A stretch of 64,000 bases of DNA, taken from contig NC_087070.1 of NCBI RefSeq assembly GCF_963678635.1, positions 9,458,539-9,522,538 of the forward strand, written 5' to 3'. Position numbers and translations under genes: made by a program. The notes beneath the pieces were generated by a model. That model ran no database searches, was not told where the DNA came from, and saw nothing but the letters and a program-made list of their open reading frames with translations. Origin of the DNA: Symsagittifera roscoffensis (Eukaryota > Xenacoelomorpha > Acoela > Convolutidae). Positions 1 through 10,776 of the stretch are shown in pieces. Every line of letters begins with the position of its first letter. Position 1 is the first letter of the stretch.

Positions 1-445
1 ATTTATCGCGCCTTGTTGAAGACTGGTAATGATCACTGCCTCATCTGTACAAAGCATAACACAAAAATTATCACACCATGAGGGCAGAGCTTCAAGACAA
101 ACATCTTGATTATCAGCTGTTATCCTCTTTACGAGTTGCGGTGTACATTTTTTTGGACTCTTCTCAGTAGTTCAGAAATTTGGTGGTGCTTTTTATTTAC
201 ATGTTTGACCAAAAGGACTAAATGTATTGAGATTGTTTCGTCAAAGAATACAAGCTCTTATGTATAGTCAATCGAAAAGTGCATAGCTCCTAAGTCAATT
301 GCTCTCATAGTGGTGAGCTGTTGTACGGGAAACTTCTGTGAACTTTTAACAAACATACAACTCGCAAGAAAAGTTTTAGAAATCGGTTTCAATCAGTATT
401 TGAGTCATATCGGTTTCAATCAGTGAAACAACATTCTCAATCAAT
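1..445. other. no gene recognised
   Basis: AT-rich sequence with stop codons in all frames. I see no conserved protein, RNA gene or clear repeat here. It leads directly into the degenerate integrase fragment that starts near 446. Confidence 0.4.
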
Positions 446-660
446 CAGTAGTTCTGAGAAGCAAAGGTGCTTCTTGCCTGTATGTATAACCCCCAGTGCT
501 ATATGATTTCAGATTGTCTCATCCATAGATACGAGTTCAAGTGTACCGGGAACCTTGTTGCTCGTCGGGGCTCTCCGTCGGTCATTTGGCCGACAACGGC
601 ACAAACTAAATAGGAGCCGAGAAAAAACTCTCAATATTTAAACAGTCGTGAAGCTGGCAA
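446..660 (+). pseudogene. fossil BEL/Pao integrase fragment
   Basis: Read with one frame change, this stretch aligns with the integrase core of the intact BEL/Pao copy at 34.55-34.75 kb. Recognisable blocks in order are SSEKQRCFL, then FQIVSSIDTSSS, then VARRG/VIW, then DNGTN followed by GAEKKL. An in-frame TGA interrupts the first block, a TAA follows DNGTN, and a frameshift lies between. It therefore covers the stretch leading to the second catalytic Asp and cannot be functional. It is more diverged than the fossils at 2.4, 6.4 and 14.2 kb, so it is probably an older or separate insertion. The similarity is read by eye. Confidence 0.65.
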
Positions 661-979
661 AAAATGTATATCTCATTTTGACTCTCCTGCAGCCCAGCAT
701 TAAGATCTTTTCTGTGTACGACTTGTTGGGTGTTGTAAGAAATAATTCTACGCTTTGATAGGTAATAAGAATCTCACTACAGAACTTCTCGAAACAAATT
801 ACTGATTAGTAGAATAATCACTGAAAGCTCATAATATCAGTAAGTGCAAGACCAATATGTGTCAGGTGTTGATCTCTTATCATCATTTGGTAGACCCAAT
901 AGCTCTAGTATACCTTCTCTCTCTTTCCACAATTGATTGCAATATAAACGAGCGGAAAGCTATACCAACGCAAAATGTC
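661..979. other. no gene recognised
   Basis: No conserved coding or RNA signal is visible. The end of this stretch (gaaagctataccaacgcaaa, about 954-973) resembles 12128-12147 just before the third long repeat unit, so the repeat homology may begin slightly left of 980. Confidence 0.35.
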
Positions 980-1264
980 CATTATGTCCTCAATTTTATC
1001 AACTTCCTAATTGACTTTGAGACAACCGATGTGCTTTCAGTCATGTGTGCATTTTTCAAAAGAGTTTGTTTTTATGTATGTATGACAAACATCGGAAGAT
1101 AGGGATTTATGACTATCTAATACTTCCCCCACAATTAAATTTCAGTTTTGGCAGAACTCGTTTTACTTTTACGCTTATAAATTATAATGAAACTTTGCAT
1201 GGTGAACAATCTAAGTCTTGTAAGCCTGTTTGCTCTTCATATCTTACCTCGTATCATGACGCAG

Positions 1265-1560
1265 GTTTTCGGCCCCCTACTGACCAAAGGGTCCCCGATT
1301 GTACTATTTTGAGATATCCATACTTGGTTTTGGCCCTAAAAGTTTTCTAATGGCGCCTTTGAAGACAATATATAATTTTTTTGAGGGGGGAGCACGCGCC
1401 AAAAAGTCAAAAATTGCCTTCAATCGTCTTTTTTGGCCTTTTGTTTCTTCAAATCTTTGGCTGCGGATAGAAAATTTGCTGGAAATGGAGTCTTTATTAT
1501 GATTTAGGAGAACTCACAAAATCAGTTTGGTCGACATAAAGGTAAAAAGTGGACAAACTG
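1265..1560. mobile_element. diverged hAT-type MITE relative
   Basis: This stretch shares its interior with the MITE at 23674-24059: a block with 'ccaaagggtcccc', then a run ending 'ttgaggggggagcacgcgcc', then 'gtctttattatgattta'. The terminal repeats are not clear here. A second copy of the same interior is in repeat copy 3 at about 12985-13290. Assignment to the hAT type rests on the terminal sequence of the 24-kb copy. Confidence 0.4.
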
Positions 1561-1619
1561 GAAAAAAGCCGGATTGACCATTTATCCATGCATAACTTAA
1601 CATGAACATGCTTTTTCGG

Positions 1620-1830
1620 CTCTTTTCCAGTCCTTCTCACCCCACTTTCAAATTCAACTTTGAAAAGCTTATTTAACCTTGTCATAATGCAATGAAATTT
1701 GGCGTGGTGAACAAATCATTAACTGTGAACAGATTTGTTCTTCATACTTTACAGCGTAACATCACGCATTTAGCCGTAATAACACGTAAAACAAATATAA
1801 AACTCGGTATTTTGCAAGGTGGGGGGACTG
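1620..1830 (+). repeat. interspersed dyad repeat family, forward copy
   Basis: A recurring block with the core 'aaatttggcgtggtgaacaa', then an ACTGTGAACAGATTTGTTC-like segment, then 'gcgtaacatcacgcatttag', ending near 'ggactggaaaagagcc'. Forward copies also lie at about 13370-13560 and, diverged, 24240-24380. Reverse copies lie at 12030-12120, 21340-21520, 21690-21860, 23300-23480 and, diverged, 24425-24560. Forward and reverse copies lying close together suggest long terminal inverted repeats of a foldback-type element. Confidence 0.6.
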
Positions 1831-1892
1831 GAAAAGAGCCGCTTTTTCACTGTGCGTATTACATTAACTTACGGGGGGTTAAAAATACTCTA

Positions 1893-2002
1893 TCCCCCCT
1901 CTCTCTATTTCTCTCTCGCTCTCTTTCTCTCTCGCGCGCTCTCTTTCTCTCTTATCTCTCGGTGTGCGTGTGTATGTTTGTGTATGCGTGCGTGTGAGGT
2001 GA
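1893..2002. repeat. CT-rich then TG-rich simple repeat
   Basis: A pyrimidine run of CTCTCT/CTTTCT blocks passes into a GTGTGCGTGTGT run. The equivalent tract in repeat copy 3 is at about 13635-13745. Apparent proteins read from this tract are low-complexity artefacts. Confidence 0.85.
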
Positions 2003-2429
2003 GGGGGTTTGAATGCTAAAGACAAAAAACACAATTTAAATAGGGATTTCTCAGTTCGAGACCCAGAAAAAAGTGAAAGGCGGAAGCTTGTAGAACGCAT
2101 ACTGCTGTCATACATCTCATAACGAACACAGTAATTGAAAACTGGTTCCCAAGTAACACCTCTTTAGTAAAAAAAAAACGTTGGGGTCGATTGATAGATC
2201 CCTTCGTTTCAATTAGTAAATTATAGGTCCCGCTTAACTTTATCATAGTATCATAGATCATAAAGGTCGATTTGGCTTTAGAATAAACATGATATTTATA
2301 TAAACAGACAAATTAAGAAATAATGTTTACTTAGAAAAGATCACATTTTATGCACAACTGTTCATCTATTGTTATTTTTGATAGCTTGTTTTTAGCCGTT
2401 CATCGGTCTCTGTGGTCTAGTCTACTCCG

Positions 2430-3165
2430 CTGACCGTACTCGCCGTCTCGCCGCTATTGAACTAAACGTTGAGCATCCCATCATTTTAGATAGCCGACAT
2501 CTACTCGTAACGATGCTTTTAACATTTATTCACCAAAAAATATCGCCAAAGTGTTGATTATCTGCGTGCTGTTATACAATTAGAGAACGTTGTATTGGGG
2601 CTCCTTACTGCCGTTCGTTCAATAAAACACCATTCCATTCCGTGTTCTGCCGAAAACGAAAAGTTAAGGTAATTACGCCAATGTTGGCTGACCTTCCGCC
2701 CGAGCGACTAGGTTACCGACAACTGCCATTAGCGAACTGTGGAGTAGGTTACATCTGCTCGTTCCACGTAACGATTCGACGAAGCTCAGAGAAACGCTGG
2801 GGCTTCTCATTCACGTGTTTGACGACACTTGCCGTTCATCTAGAGTTTGTTCCGTCAATGTATACAAGTTCCTGTGTAATGGGAATAGAATACTTCGTTG
2901 CTCGGCGAGGAACGTCTTCCGTCATCTGGTAGGACAATGGTACCAATTTCGTTGGCTCGGCCAAAAAGCTTATTTCGTACCAAATCCTCCGATCTTAACA
3001 ATCTCGAAGCGTTAACGCCAAAAAACTTCCTACTTGGACACCGTGCAAGTAGCTTTCCGTCACTAGTTTTTGAGCAAAACTTCAATCATCAAACGCGCTA
3101 CATCCGAGCGCAATTCTACGCAATGCCATCTCGACTCGGGAGCGGAGGACGTTTATCAGGGGTAA
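2430..3165 (+). pseudogene. fossil BEL/Pao integrase, copy in unit 1
   Basis: Translated with frame changes, the order matches a BEL/Pao integrase: EHPIILDSRHLLV, a degraded His region, CRKRKVKVITPM, LADLPPERLGYRQ, RRSSEKRWGFSFTCLTT, a SMYTSSCVMGIE block, VARRGTSSVIW and finally LEALTPKNFLLGH. The first catalytic Asp region, normally GVDYFGP, reads GVGYICS, so that Asp is lost. A stop replaces the Ser of the WSDNG motif, although the 'gacaatgg' codons remain. Everything between that motif and the C-terminal ALTPKNFLLG block, including the catalytic Glu, is deleted. The element was inactive before the unit was duplicated, since all three units share these lesions. Confidence 0.85.
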
Positions 3166-4862
3166 CTATGTGTCTGTTTTAAAATTATAAAGTATCAAAT
3201 TTTTTGGGTCAGTTTTTAGAAAAAATTTTAATTAAAACTAAGAAAACCTTATAACCTTAGGAGCTAGTATTTAAACTAAATTGACTCTTGTTTTGGTTTT
3301 GCTTAACTTTGTTTGTTGGCCGTAGTTAATGAAAATTTTTTCTGTTCAGCTCCACCTTATTCCAATGAATTATGGTACATTGAATTGTTCACAAAAATGT
3401 TCACGTTGGTGTGGTTTGAAATGTTCAACTTCCGCAGTTGCTAAAAGCCATGAAAGTTCAGGAATAAAAACGGATTGTTCGAATTATGTGAAAAAAGTTA
3501 CCAAATATTCTGGAAACTTTGAATTCAAATTTTATTTTGAGTTTTTCCCGACCATTTAAACGACCGTTCTTTTTGTCATAGGAATAGGAGGGGATGTAGC
3601 TTTTACTATTTTTCTGTCTTATAATATTCTGCTGGGAAGTAGTGAAGAGATGGTGGGGAAAAATGTTTTCCTATGCTTGCCGAGAAAAGGGTACACTGCC
3701 CAATGCTCGCTGTCCGTTTCGAATTTGTCCGACACTTGAGTGGTTGCTCTTCATGACCGTTCCGGATTGTTTAAATTAATTTAGGATATTGTTTCGCTTA
3801 AAGTGTTTAAGTTTTGAGTGACTCTGCTAAAAGGGAAAAAAACTATAATAAAATTTAAGTTGTTTTTTAAGAAGGGTAAAACAGGACAAAAATGAAGTTT
3901 TTCCAACCGTCTATTTGAGCGGAAAAGTGTCACTAACAAAAGCAAGCAGGCTCAACTGAAACAATTTTAATCTCTTATCATTTTATCCAATTTTAGTCTC
4001 CTATTCAATCTCTTATCCTCCGTTTAATTAGGAGACAGACATTTGCATTTTATTGAATTTTATTTAAGAAAAATCATTCTTTAGTTTAACTGGGAGAACT
4101 CCAGTTAAACCTAAAAAAAATAAATATTCAACCTGCCTAAATAACCTTAAAATTCGAGCTGATGGGGATTCATTTGTTTTCAAAGTCAAAAAGATAGACA
4201 CACTCCGCCTGACTGGCGTCGTCGATTAATGCTCAGTTCCCTCGATCATCCGATAAACTTAAGTTTGAATTTTAGCCTTCTTACAACGCGTATAACACTG
4301 AAAGTGTAAAAAAATTGTTCTTAAGTCTAAACGTTGGATATTTGTATTTTGTTTTAGAGTTTCAAGTTAAGTTGTTTTCTTGCAACTCAAAAAGTCATTC
4401 TCACCTTGAAGTGTGAAAAGTTTAGACCAGATAAGTGTCCACTCGGAGCTTATTGTAAGCAATTAAAACAATAGCCTTTTATACTAAAATAGCATCTCCA
4501 AAACTACCACTCAAATTTCATTTTGTTGATGGGGCAGTTTGTTGCTGATGGCGGTAAGCATTTGCTGCAACTTTTTGCGAATCGGATGATTATTCGTTAG
4601 GTGTCGATAATTTGTGATGTAATTGATTTAGGGATCACTTTGTCTGCTTTTTTGTCTTTGTTCATCACTTATTGGGGATCGATTTAACAGTGTTCAGAAA
4701 GGTATTGAAAATGGATTGGAGTAAAAATTAAAATTGAGACAAGTTTAATGATATCAACGACAAAGGAGGATATCAATTGTGGAAGGAGAGTAAAGAAGAT
4801 TCTGATCAGATATTGTCCTAAACAGAAAATTCGAGCTTGGAATGGAATATATAGCTTTAGAT
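3166..4862. other. no gene recognised (repeat unit 1 interior)
   Basis: AT-rich repeat-unit sequence. The longest open frame (3329-3559) is shared with units 2 and 3 but has no recognisable domain and biased low-complexity content. I see no conserved RNA motif. It differs from unit 3 by deletions near 4500 and 4650. Confidence 0.4.
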
Positions 4863-4997
4863 TCAATCATTGCACTGATGGCAATGTAGTTTTTGTCAAT
4901 TTGTAACATGGAGGTCTTGTCGACATAGTGGACAAGGAAATTTTTTCATCCAAAAATTTGATTGGGCTTTCCGTTTAAGGTAACAATGGATGCAAAC
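4863..4997 (-). pseudogene. Cys-rich mini zinc-finger gene remnant (unit 1)
   Basis: On the minus strand this reads VCIHCYLKRK, then FPCPLCRQDLHVTN, an in-frame TGA, then QKLHCHQCND and a stop. Cys/His spacing (C-x2-C, later C-x2-C-x4-H, later C-x2-H-x2-C) parallels the intact 72-aa ORF at 10558-10776. The arrangement is RING- or zinc-ribbon-like, but the fold cannot be assigned from spacing alone. The same TGA is present in unit 2 (9027-9161). Relationship to the 10.6-kb ORF is judged from the shared Cys pattern and the PCP(L/I)CR core. Confidence 0.6.
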
Positions 4998-5599
4998 TTT
5001 GTAAAAAAACTGGTTTTGGTACTGTTCACGATGAACTCTCATATGCATTTTTTTAATGCTTAAAGCATATAGGGCATTCGGAATTCTATTTTTGCTTTAA
5101 TGATATGTTTGCAGTTCTTTTTAAATGCGGGAAATTGTTTGTTTGCTCCATTGTGTTTAACTGAATTGGTATTTCCTTCACTTCGAAAGTTGTGAATGCT
5201 GTCAAAATATTCACATGAATTTCTATTATGTTAAATAGAGATTTTTTCTTTTTTGCCTGTTATATGGTCGCAATAAAAATAACAATTTGTGGGTAAATGT
5301 AAAACAAGATAATTCTAAAAGCAAAAGTTACCCCCCATATATTACTAAATTTTACTTGTGAATGACAAATTGGGCATAGAGTTTTGCAGTTATTTGCACG
5401 TATGGCACTAGGGGCCAGCTGAAAGCTCTGGAGAGACCTGTTTGATTATTTTAATATTGATTATTTTCGAACCATACAAAAAAACTCAACACAAAGCCAA
5501 TAGCACCAAGCAAAAGCGAGAAAACGTAAGCATAGCGGATTCCATTGTCTAAAAAATACACACAATAAGTATATTGAATCTTTGTTCCAATGCCAAAAA
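4998..5599. other. no intact gene; faint Cys motif
   Basis: AT-rich. On the minus strand near 5065-5085 there is an isolated ECPICFKH followed by a stop, which may be a further fragment of the Cys-rich family. Nothing else is recognisable. Confidence 0.35.
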
Positions 5600-6125
5600 A
5601 CTTTTAAAAAAACTTTTCCTAAGTGTACAACTCTTCCCCGAGACAAATTAGGGACTAGCCGCTTCGGCAGGGGAGTTTTCTACAACCTGGTCTATCGATT
5701 AAACCCTTAATCCCAAATCTGGATGGGTAGTTTTTGAGGAAATCGGAAAGATTTGAAAAAAGGCCAAAAAAGTCAAAAAAGTGACTTTTCCCAAGTTTAT
5801 AGCTCTTCCCCTAGGCAAGTTAAGGACCAGCCGCTTGTGCGGGGGAGTTTCCTACAACCTGGTCTATCAATTAAACCCTTAATTCCAAATCTGGATGGGT
5901 AGTTTTTGAGGAAATCGATAATTTCCGAAAAAATAGGCAAAAAAATCAAAAAAGTGACTTTTCCTAAGTCTATAGCTCTTCCCCTAAGCAAATTAGGGAT
6001 CAGCCGCTTGTGCATGGGAGTTTCTTACAACCTGGTCTATCGATTAAACCCTTAATCCCAAATCTGGACGGGTAGTTTTTGAGGAAATCGAAAATTTCCG
6101 AAAAAATGGGCGAAAAGTGAAAAAA
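5600..6125 (+). repeat. 172-bp tandem repeat, three copies (unit 1)
   Basis: The marker 'tacaacctggtctatc' recurs at 5681, 5853 and 6026, a period of 172-173 bp. Each copy carries 'agctcttcccc', 'ccagccgctt', the marker, 'aaacccttaat', 'tggatgggtagtttttga' and an A-rich spacer. The period is not a multiple of three, so open frames crossing it are not maintained as protein. Equivalent three-copy arrays lie in units 2 and 3. Confidence 0.85.
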
Positions 6126-6365
6126 GTACCGAGTTGTGAAGCTTTTCTAAGACCGTAGGGGGTGGGGTAGGGTAAAAATTGCCCTAAATTTTATGCAGGC
6201 AGGTAGGTGAAACGCTACTGAATCCATTGGTACCATTTTTATGAGAATCTGACGGGTTGTTTTTTGGGAAAGCGAATTTTTCGAAGAAGCGTCTAAAAAA
6301 AAAACAAAAAAAACCAGATCTCATCTGAAAAAAAAAAAACGTTTTCATAATACCTGTTTAATGAA

Positions 6366-6690
6366 TCAATGTATACAAGTTCCTCTGTAAGGGGAATAGA
6401 ATACTTCGTTGCTCGGCGAGGAACGTCTTCCGTCATCTGGTAGGACAATGGTGCCAATTTCGTTGGCTCGGCCAAAAAGCCGATTTTGTACCAAATCCTC
6501 CGATCTTAACAATCTCGAAGCGTTAACGCCAAAAAACTTCCTACTTGGACACCGTGCAAGTAGCTTTCCGTCACTAGTTTTTGAGAAAAACTTCAATCAT
6601 CAAAAGCGCTACATCCGAGCGCAACTCTACGCAATGCCATCTCGACTCGGGAGCGGAGGACGTTTATCAGGGGTAACTATGTGTCTGTTT
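6366..6690 (+). pseudogene. fossil BEL/Pao integrase, truncated copy in unit 2
   Basis: Starts mid-gene at the SMYTSSSV block because unit 2 begins here, then reads GIEYFVARRGTSSVIW, a stop, and LEALTPKNFLLGHRASSFPS. It is nearly identical to the 3' half of the fossil at 2430-3165 and shares its internal deletion of the Glu-containing region. The 5' truncation coincides with the duplication breakpoint. Confidence 0.8.
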
Positions 6691-8639
6691 TAAAATTATA
6701 AAGTATCAAATTTTTTGGGTCAGTTTTTAGAAAAAAAATTTAATTAAAACTAAGAAAACCTTATAACCTTAGGAGCTAGTATTTGAACTAAATTGACTCT
6801 TGTTTTGGTTTTGCTTAACTTTGTTTGTTGGCCGTAGTTAATGAAAATTTTTTCTGTTCAGCCCCAACTTATTCCAATGAATTATGGTATATTGAATTGT
6901 TCACAAAAATGTTCACGTTGGTGTGGTTTGAAATGTTCAACTTCCGCAGTTGCTAAAAGCCATGAAAGTTCAGGAATAAAAATGGATTGTTCGAATTATG
7001 TGAAAAAAGTTACCAAATATTCTGGAAACTTTGAATTCAAATTTTATTTTGAGTTTTTCCCGACCATTTAAACGACCGTTCTTTTTGTCATAGGAATAGG
7101 AGGGGATGTAGCTTTTATTATTTTTCTGTCTTATAATATTCTGCTGGGAAGTAGTGAAGAGAAGGTGGGGAAAAATGTTTTCCTATGCTTGCCGAGAAAA
7201 GGGTACACTGCCCAATGCTCGCTGTCCGTTTCGAATTTGTCCGACACTTGAGTGGTTGCTCTTCATGACCGTTCCGGATTGTTTAAATTAATTTAGGATA
7301 TTGTTTCGCTTAAAATGTTAAGTTTTGAGTGACTCTGCTAAAAGGGAAAAAACTATAATAAAATTTAAGTTGTTTTTCAAGAAGGGTAAAACAGGACAAA
7401 AATGAAGTTTTTCCAACCGTCTATTTGAGCGGAAAAGTGTCACTAACAAAAGCAGGCAGGCTCAACTGAAACAATTTTAATCTCTTATCCTTTTATCCAA
7501 TTTTAGTCTCCTATTCAATATCTTATCCTCCGTTTAATTAGGACACAGACATTTGCATTTTATTGAATTTTATTTAAGAAAAATCATTCTTTAGTTTAAC
7601 TGGGAGAACTCCAGTTAAACCTAAAAAAAATAAATATTCAACCTGCCTAAATAACCTTAAAATTCGAGCTGATGGGGATTCATTTGTTTTCAAAGTCAAA
7701 AAGATAGACACACTCCGCCTGACTGGCGTCGTCGATAAATGCTCAGTTCCCTCGATCATCCGATAAACTTAAGTTTGAATTTTAGCCTTCTTACAATGCG
7801 TATAACACTGAAAAGGTAAAAAAATTGTTCTTAAGTCTAAACGTTGGATATTTGTATTTTGTTTTAGAGTTTCAAGTTAAGTTGTTTACTTGCAACTCAA
7901 AAAGTCATTCTCACCTTGAAGTGTGAAAAAGTTTAGACCAGATAAGTGTCCACTCAGAGCTTATGTAAGCAATTAAAACAATAGCCTTTTATACTAAAAT
8001 AGCATCTCCAAAACTACAACTCACCCCCTTTCTTAGATGAACTGTTGTGAATGCAATACCTCAATAAGGTATTGCTTGAAGCATTATAAAAAAAACATAT
8101 CACATGTTTAAGGTTAAAATGAGCTTTAAAAAATTAAAGATATTATTTAGACAAGCTTTCAAGTTTCTTCTCTAAGTCCAAATCAAAATCTTTTAAGATC
8201 TTTATCTTTTTTCAGCAGCCCCTAGTTGTTTCTGCATTTTCTGTTTTGCCCTTTTTTAGGTTTGTTTTTTTTATCGCATATTTTCATATTTTCCAATGAG
8301 TTTGCTAGTTGGTCCACGTCCCACGTCCTGTTGATTGTGGCGATATTTTAAGCGTTTGCTCAGCAAAAGCTACAGAATTTACTGCTACTGGGGTTTGCAT
8401 TGTTTCTCTTTGGAAGAGAAAATTGTGTAAAAACCTAATAAACAATTATTAAATCTGCTGTGAAAATTTTATTTCGTAGAATCGGAGAAATCAAATTTCA
8501 TTTTGTTGATGGGGCAGTTTGTTGCTGATGGCCGTAAGCATTTGCTGCAACTTTTTGCGAATCGGATGATTATTCGTTAGGTGGCGATTATTTGTGATGT
8601 AATTGATTTAGGGATCACTTTGTCTGCTTTTTTGTCTTT
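6691..8639. other. no gene recognised (repeat unit 2 interior)
   Basis: AT-rich unit sequence matching unit 3 at 14930-16880, including the stretch (about 8025-8490) that is missing from unit 1. No conserved protein or RNA motif is visible. Confidence 0.4.
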
Positions 8640-8783
8640 TCATGGCATACATCGCACAGTGAGTAATGAAAAAGAAAAAGGTTTAGACTGGTGTACGGCA
8701 ACTTTGAGAATTTGTACGTATTGAGCGAAGATTTCCTTCATTATTTTGTCACAGTCTGTAAAAACAAGATGAGGAGGTTGACG
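8640..8783 (-). pseudogene. possible second Cys-family remnant (unit 2)
   Basis: The minus strand reads RQPPHLVFTDCDKIMKEIF and on to a stop 48 codons in. The opening QPPHLVFTDC parallels QPPHLVCTSC of the 72-aa Cys-rich ORF at 10558-10776, but the remaining Cys pairs are absent. It may be a decayed or recombined member of the family. The unit 3 equivalent (about 16880-17025) has a one-base change in an A run that shifts the frame. Confidence 0.35.
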
Positions 8784-9026
8784 TGACAGGTTTGTTTTTT
8801 GTTGTTTTTGAAAATCATTTTAGGTTCATCACTTATTGGGGATCGATTTAAAAGTGTTCAGAAAGGTATTGAAAATGGATTGGAGTAAAAATTAAAATTG
8901 AGACAAGTTTAATGATATCAACGACAAAGGAGGATATCAATTGTGGAAGGAGAGTAAAGAAGATTCTGATCTGATATTGTCCTGAACAGAAAATTCGAGC
9001 TCCAAATGGAATATATAGCTTTAGAT

Positions 9027-9161
9027 TCAATCATTGCACTGATGGCAATGTAGTTTTTGTCAATTTGTAACATGGAGGTCTTGTCGACATAGTGGACAAG
9101 GAAATTTGTTCATCCAAAAATTTGATTGGGATTTCCGTTTAAGGTAACAATGGATGCAAAC
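9027..9161 (-). pseudogene. Cys-rich mini zinc-finger gene remnant (unit 2)
   Basis: Same remnant as at 4863-4997: VCIHCYLKRK, FPCPLCRQDLHVTN, an in-frame TGA, then HCHQCND and stop. The shared TGA shows the lesion predates the duplication. Confidence 0.6.
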
Positions 9162-9759
9162 TTTGTAAAAAAACTGGTTTTGGTACTGTTCACGATGAAC
9201 TCTCATATGTATTTTTTTAATGCTTAAAGCATATAGGGCATTCGGAATTCTATTTTTATTTTAATGATATGTTTGCAGTTCTTTTTAAATGCGGGAAATT
9301 GTTTGTTTGCTCCATTGTGTTTAATTGAATTGGTATTTCCTTCACTTCGAAGATGCTGTCAAAATATTCACATGAATTTCTATTATGTTAAATAGAGATT
9401 TTTTCTTTTTTGCCTGTTATATGGTCGCAATAAAAATAACAATTTGTGGGTAAATCTAAAACAGCATAATTCTAAAAGCAAAAGTTACCCCCCATATATT
9501 ACTAAATTTTACTTGTGAATGACAAATTGGGCATAGAGTTTTGCAGTTATTTGCACCTATGGCACTAGGGGCCAGCTGAAAGCTCTGGAGAGACCTGTTT
9601 GATTATTTTAATATTGATTATTTTCGAACCATACAAAAAAACTCAACACAAAGCCAATAGCACCAAGCAAAAGCGAGAAAACGTAAGCATAGCGGATTCC
9701 ATTGTCTAAAAAATACACACAATAATTATATTGAATCTTTGTTCCAATGCCAAAAAACT

Positions 9760-10275
9760 TTTAAAAAAACTTTTCCTAGGTGTACAACTCTTCCCTGAGA
9801 CAAATTAGGGACCAGCCGCTTCGGCAGGGGTGTTTTCTACAACCTGGTCTATCGATTAAACCCTTAATCCCAAATCTGGATGGGTAGTTTATGAAGAAAT
9901 CGAAAAAGTTTGAAAAAATGGCCTAAAAACCGAAAAATTGACTATTTCTAAGTGTATAGCTCTTCCCCTAGGCAAGTTAAGGACCAGCCGCTTGTGCGGG
10001 GGAGTTGCCTACAACCTGGTCTATCAATTAAACCCTTAATTCCAAATCTGGATGGGTAGTTTTTGAGGAAATCGATAATTTCCGAAAAAATAGGCAAAAA
10101 AATCAAAAAAAGTGACTTTTCCTAAGTCTATAGCTCTTCCCCTAAGCAAATTAGGGATCAGCCGCTTGTGCATGGGAGTTTTTTACAACATGGTCTATCG
10201 ATTAAACCCTTAATCCCAAATCTGGACGGGTAGTTTTTGAGGAAATCGAAAATTTCCGAAAAAATGGGCAAAAAG
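9760..10275 (+). repeat. 172-bp tandem repeat, three copies (unit 2)
   Basis: The marker 'acaacctggtctatc' (last copy 'acaacatggtctatc') recurs at about 9838, 10010 and 10184, a period of 172-174 bp. Sequence matches the array at 5600-6125 copy for copy, so the triplication predates the long-unit duplication. Confidence 0.85.
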
Positions 10276-10557
10276 TGAAAAAAGTACCGAGTTGTGAAGC
10301 TTTTCTAAGACCGTAGGGGGTGGGGTAGGGTAAAAATTGCCCTAAATTTCATGCAGGCAGGTAGGTAAACGCTACTGAATCCATTGGTACCACTTTTATG
10401 AGAATCTGACGGGTAGTTTTTTGGGAAAACGAATTTTTCAAAAAGCGTCTAAAAAAAAAAAAAAAAAAACCAGATCTCATCTGGAAAAAAAAAACGTTTT
10501 CATAATACCTGTTTAATAAATCAAACAGGAGTATACTAACGTGAGGATGTCGAGCAA
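10276..10557. other. A-rich tract, no gene
   Basis: Contains 'gaccgtagggggtggggtag', a long A run (about 10451-10470) and a second short one. Units 1 and 3 carry the same tract. On this strand it lies directly before the Cys-rich ORF's 3' end. Confidence 0.5.
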
Positions 10558-10776
10558 TTATATGTTCAAATTTTCTTTTTTATTGGTGAGCATTAGTTTA
10601 TTGCAAATGCTACAGAAATCATGTTCTGTCAAATTCTTAATGTGAATTAAATGCCTGCAAATAGGGCACGGGATTTTCGCACATAGGGAACATGCTCTAA
10701 GCTTTAATTTCTTATAACAAGACGTACAAACTAGATGAGGAGGTTGAGGAGGATTGTTTTCATAGATCTTTTTCAT
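10558..10776 (-). CDS. small Cys-rich putative zinc-binding protein
   Basis: A 72-aa open frame beginning with ATG (MKKIYENNPPQPPHLVCTSC) on the minus strand. It has ordered metal-ligand spacing: C-x2-C, about 9 residues, C-x2-C, C-x2-C-x3-H-x2-H, then H-x3-C-x2-C near the end. The basic linker and ligand pairing look like a RING, zinc-ribbon or treble-clef module, which usually binds protein or nucleic acid. I cannot assign a named family. Related decayed copies are present at 4863-4997, 9027-9161, 17255-17395 and 18780-18995, so this belongs to a repeated family. This copy is the only one without a stop. Expression is unknown, and an upstream exon is possible. Confidence 0.5.
   Translation of the reverse strand: MKKIYENNPPQPPHLVCTSCYKKLKLRACSLCAKIPCPICRHLIHIKNLTEHDFCSICNKLMLTNKKENLNI

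Larger units (their letters stand above)
980..6366 (+). repeat. long repeat unit, copy 1 of 3
   Basis: From about 980 the sequence matches 12700 onward nearly base for base, through the integrase fossil, the Cys-rich remnant and the 172-bp tandem repeats. Compared with copy 3 it lacks about 490 bp (near 4500) and about 170 bp (near 4650). It ends in an A-rich stretch at 6290-6345 and switches abruptly at about 6363 into sequence equivalent to 2847, which starts copy 2. The switch has short shared bases (tcaatgtata). This looks like segmental tandem duplication by unequal exchange, or an assembly of closely related repeats. Confidence 0.8.

Noticed and set aside
1692-1997. Open frame ending in an LSLFLSRSLSLSRALFL-like tail
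   Set aside because: The tail is translation of the CT/TG simple repeat, and the start lies in the dyad repeat family.
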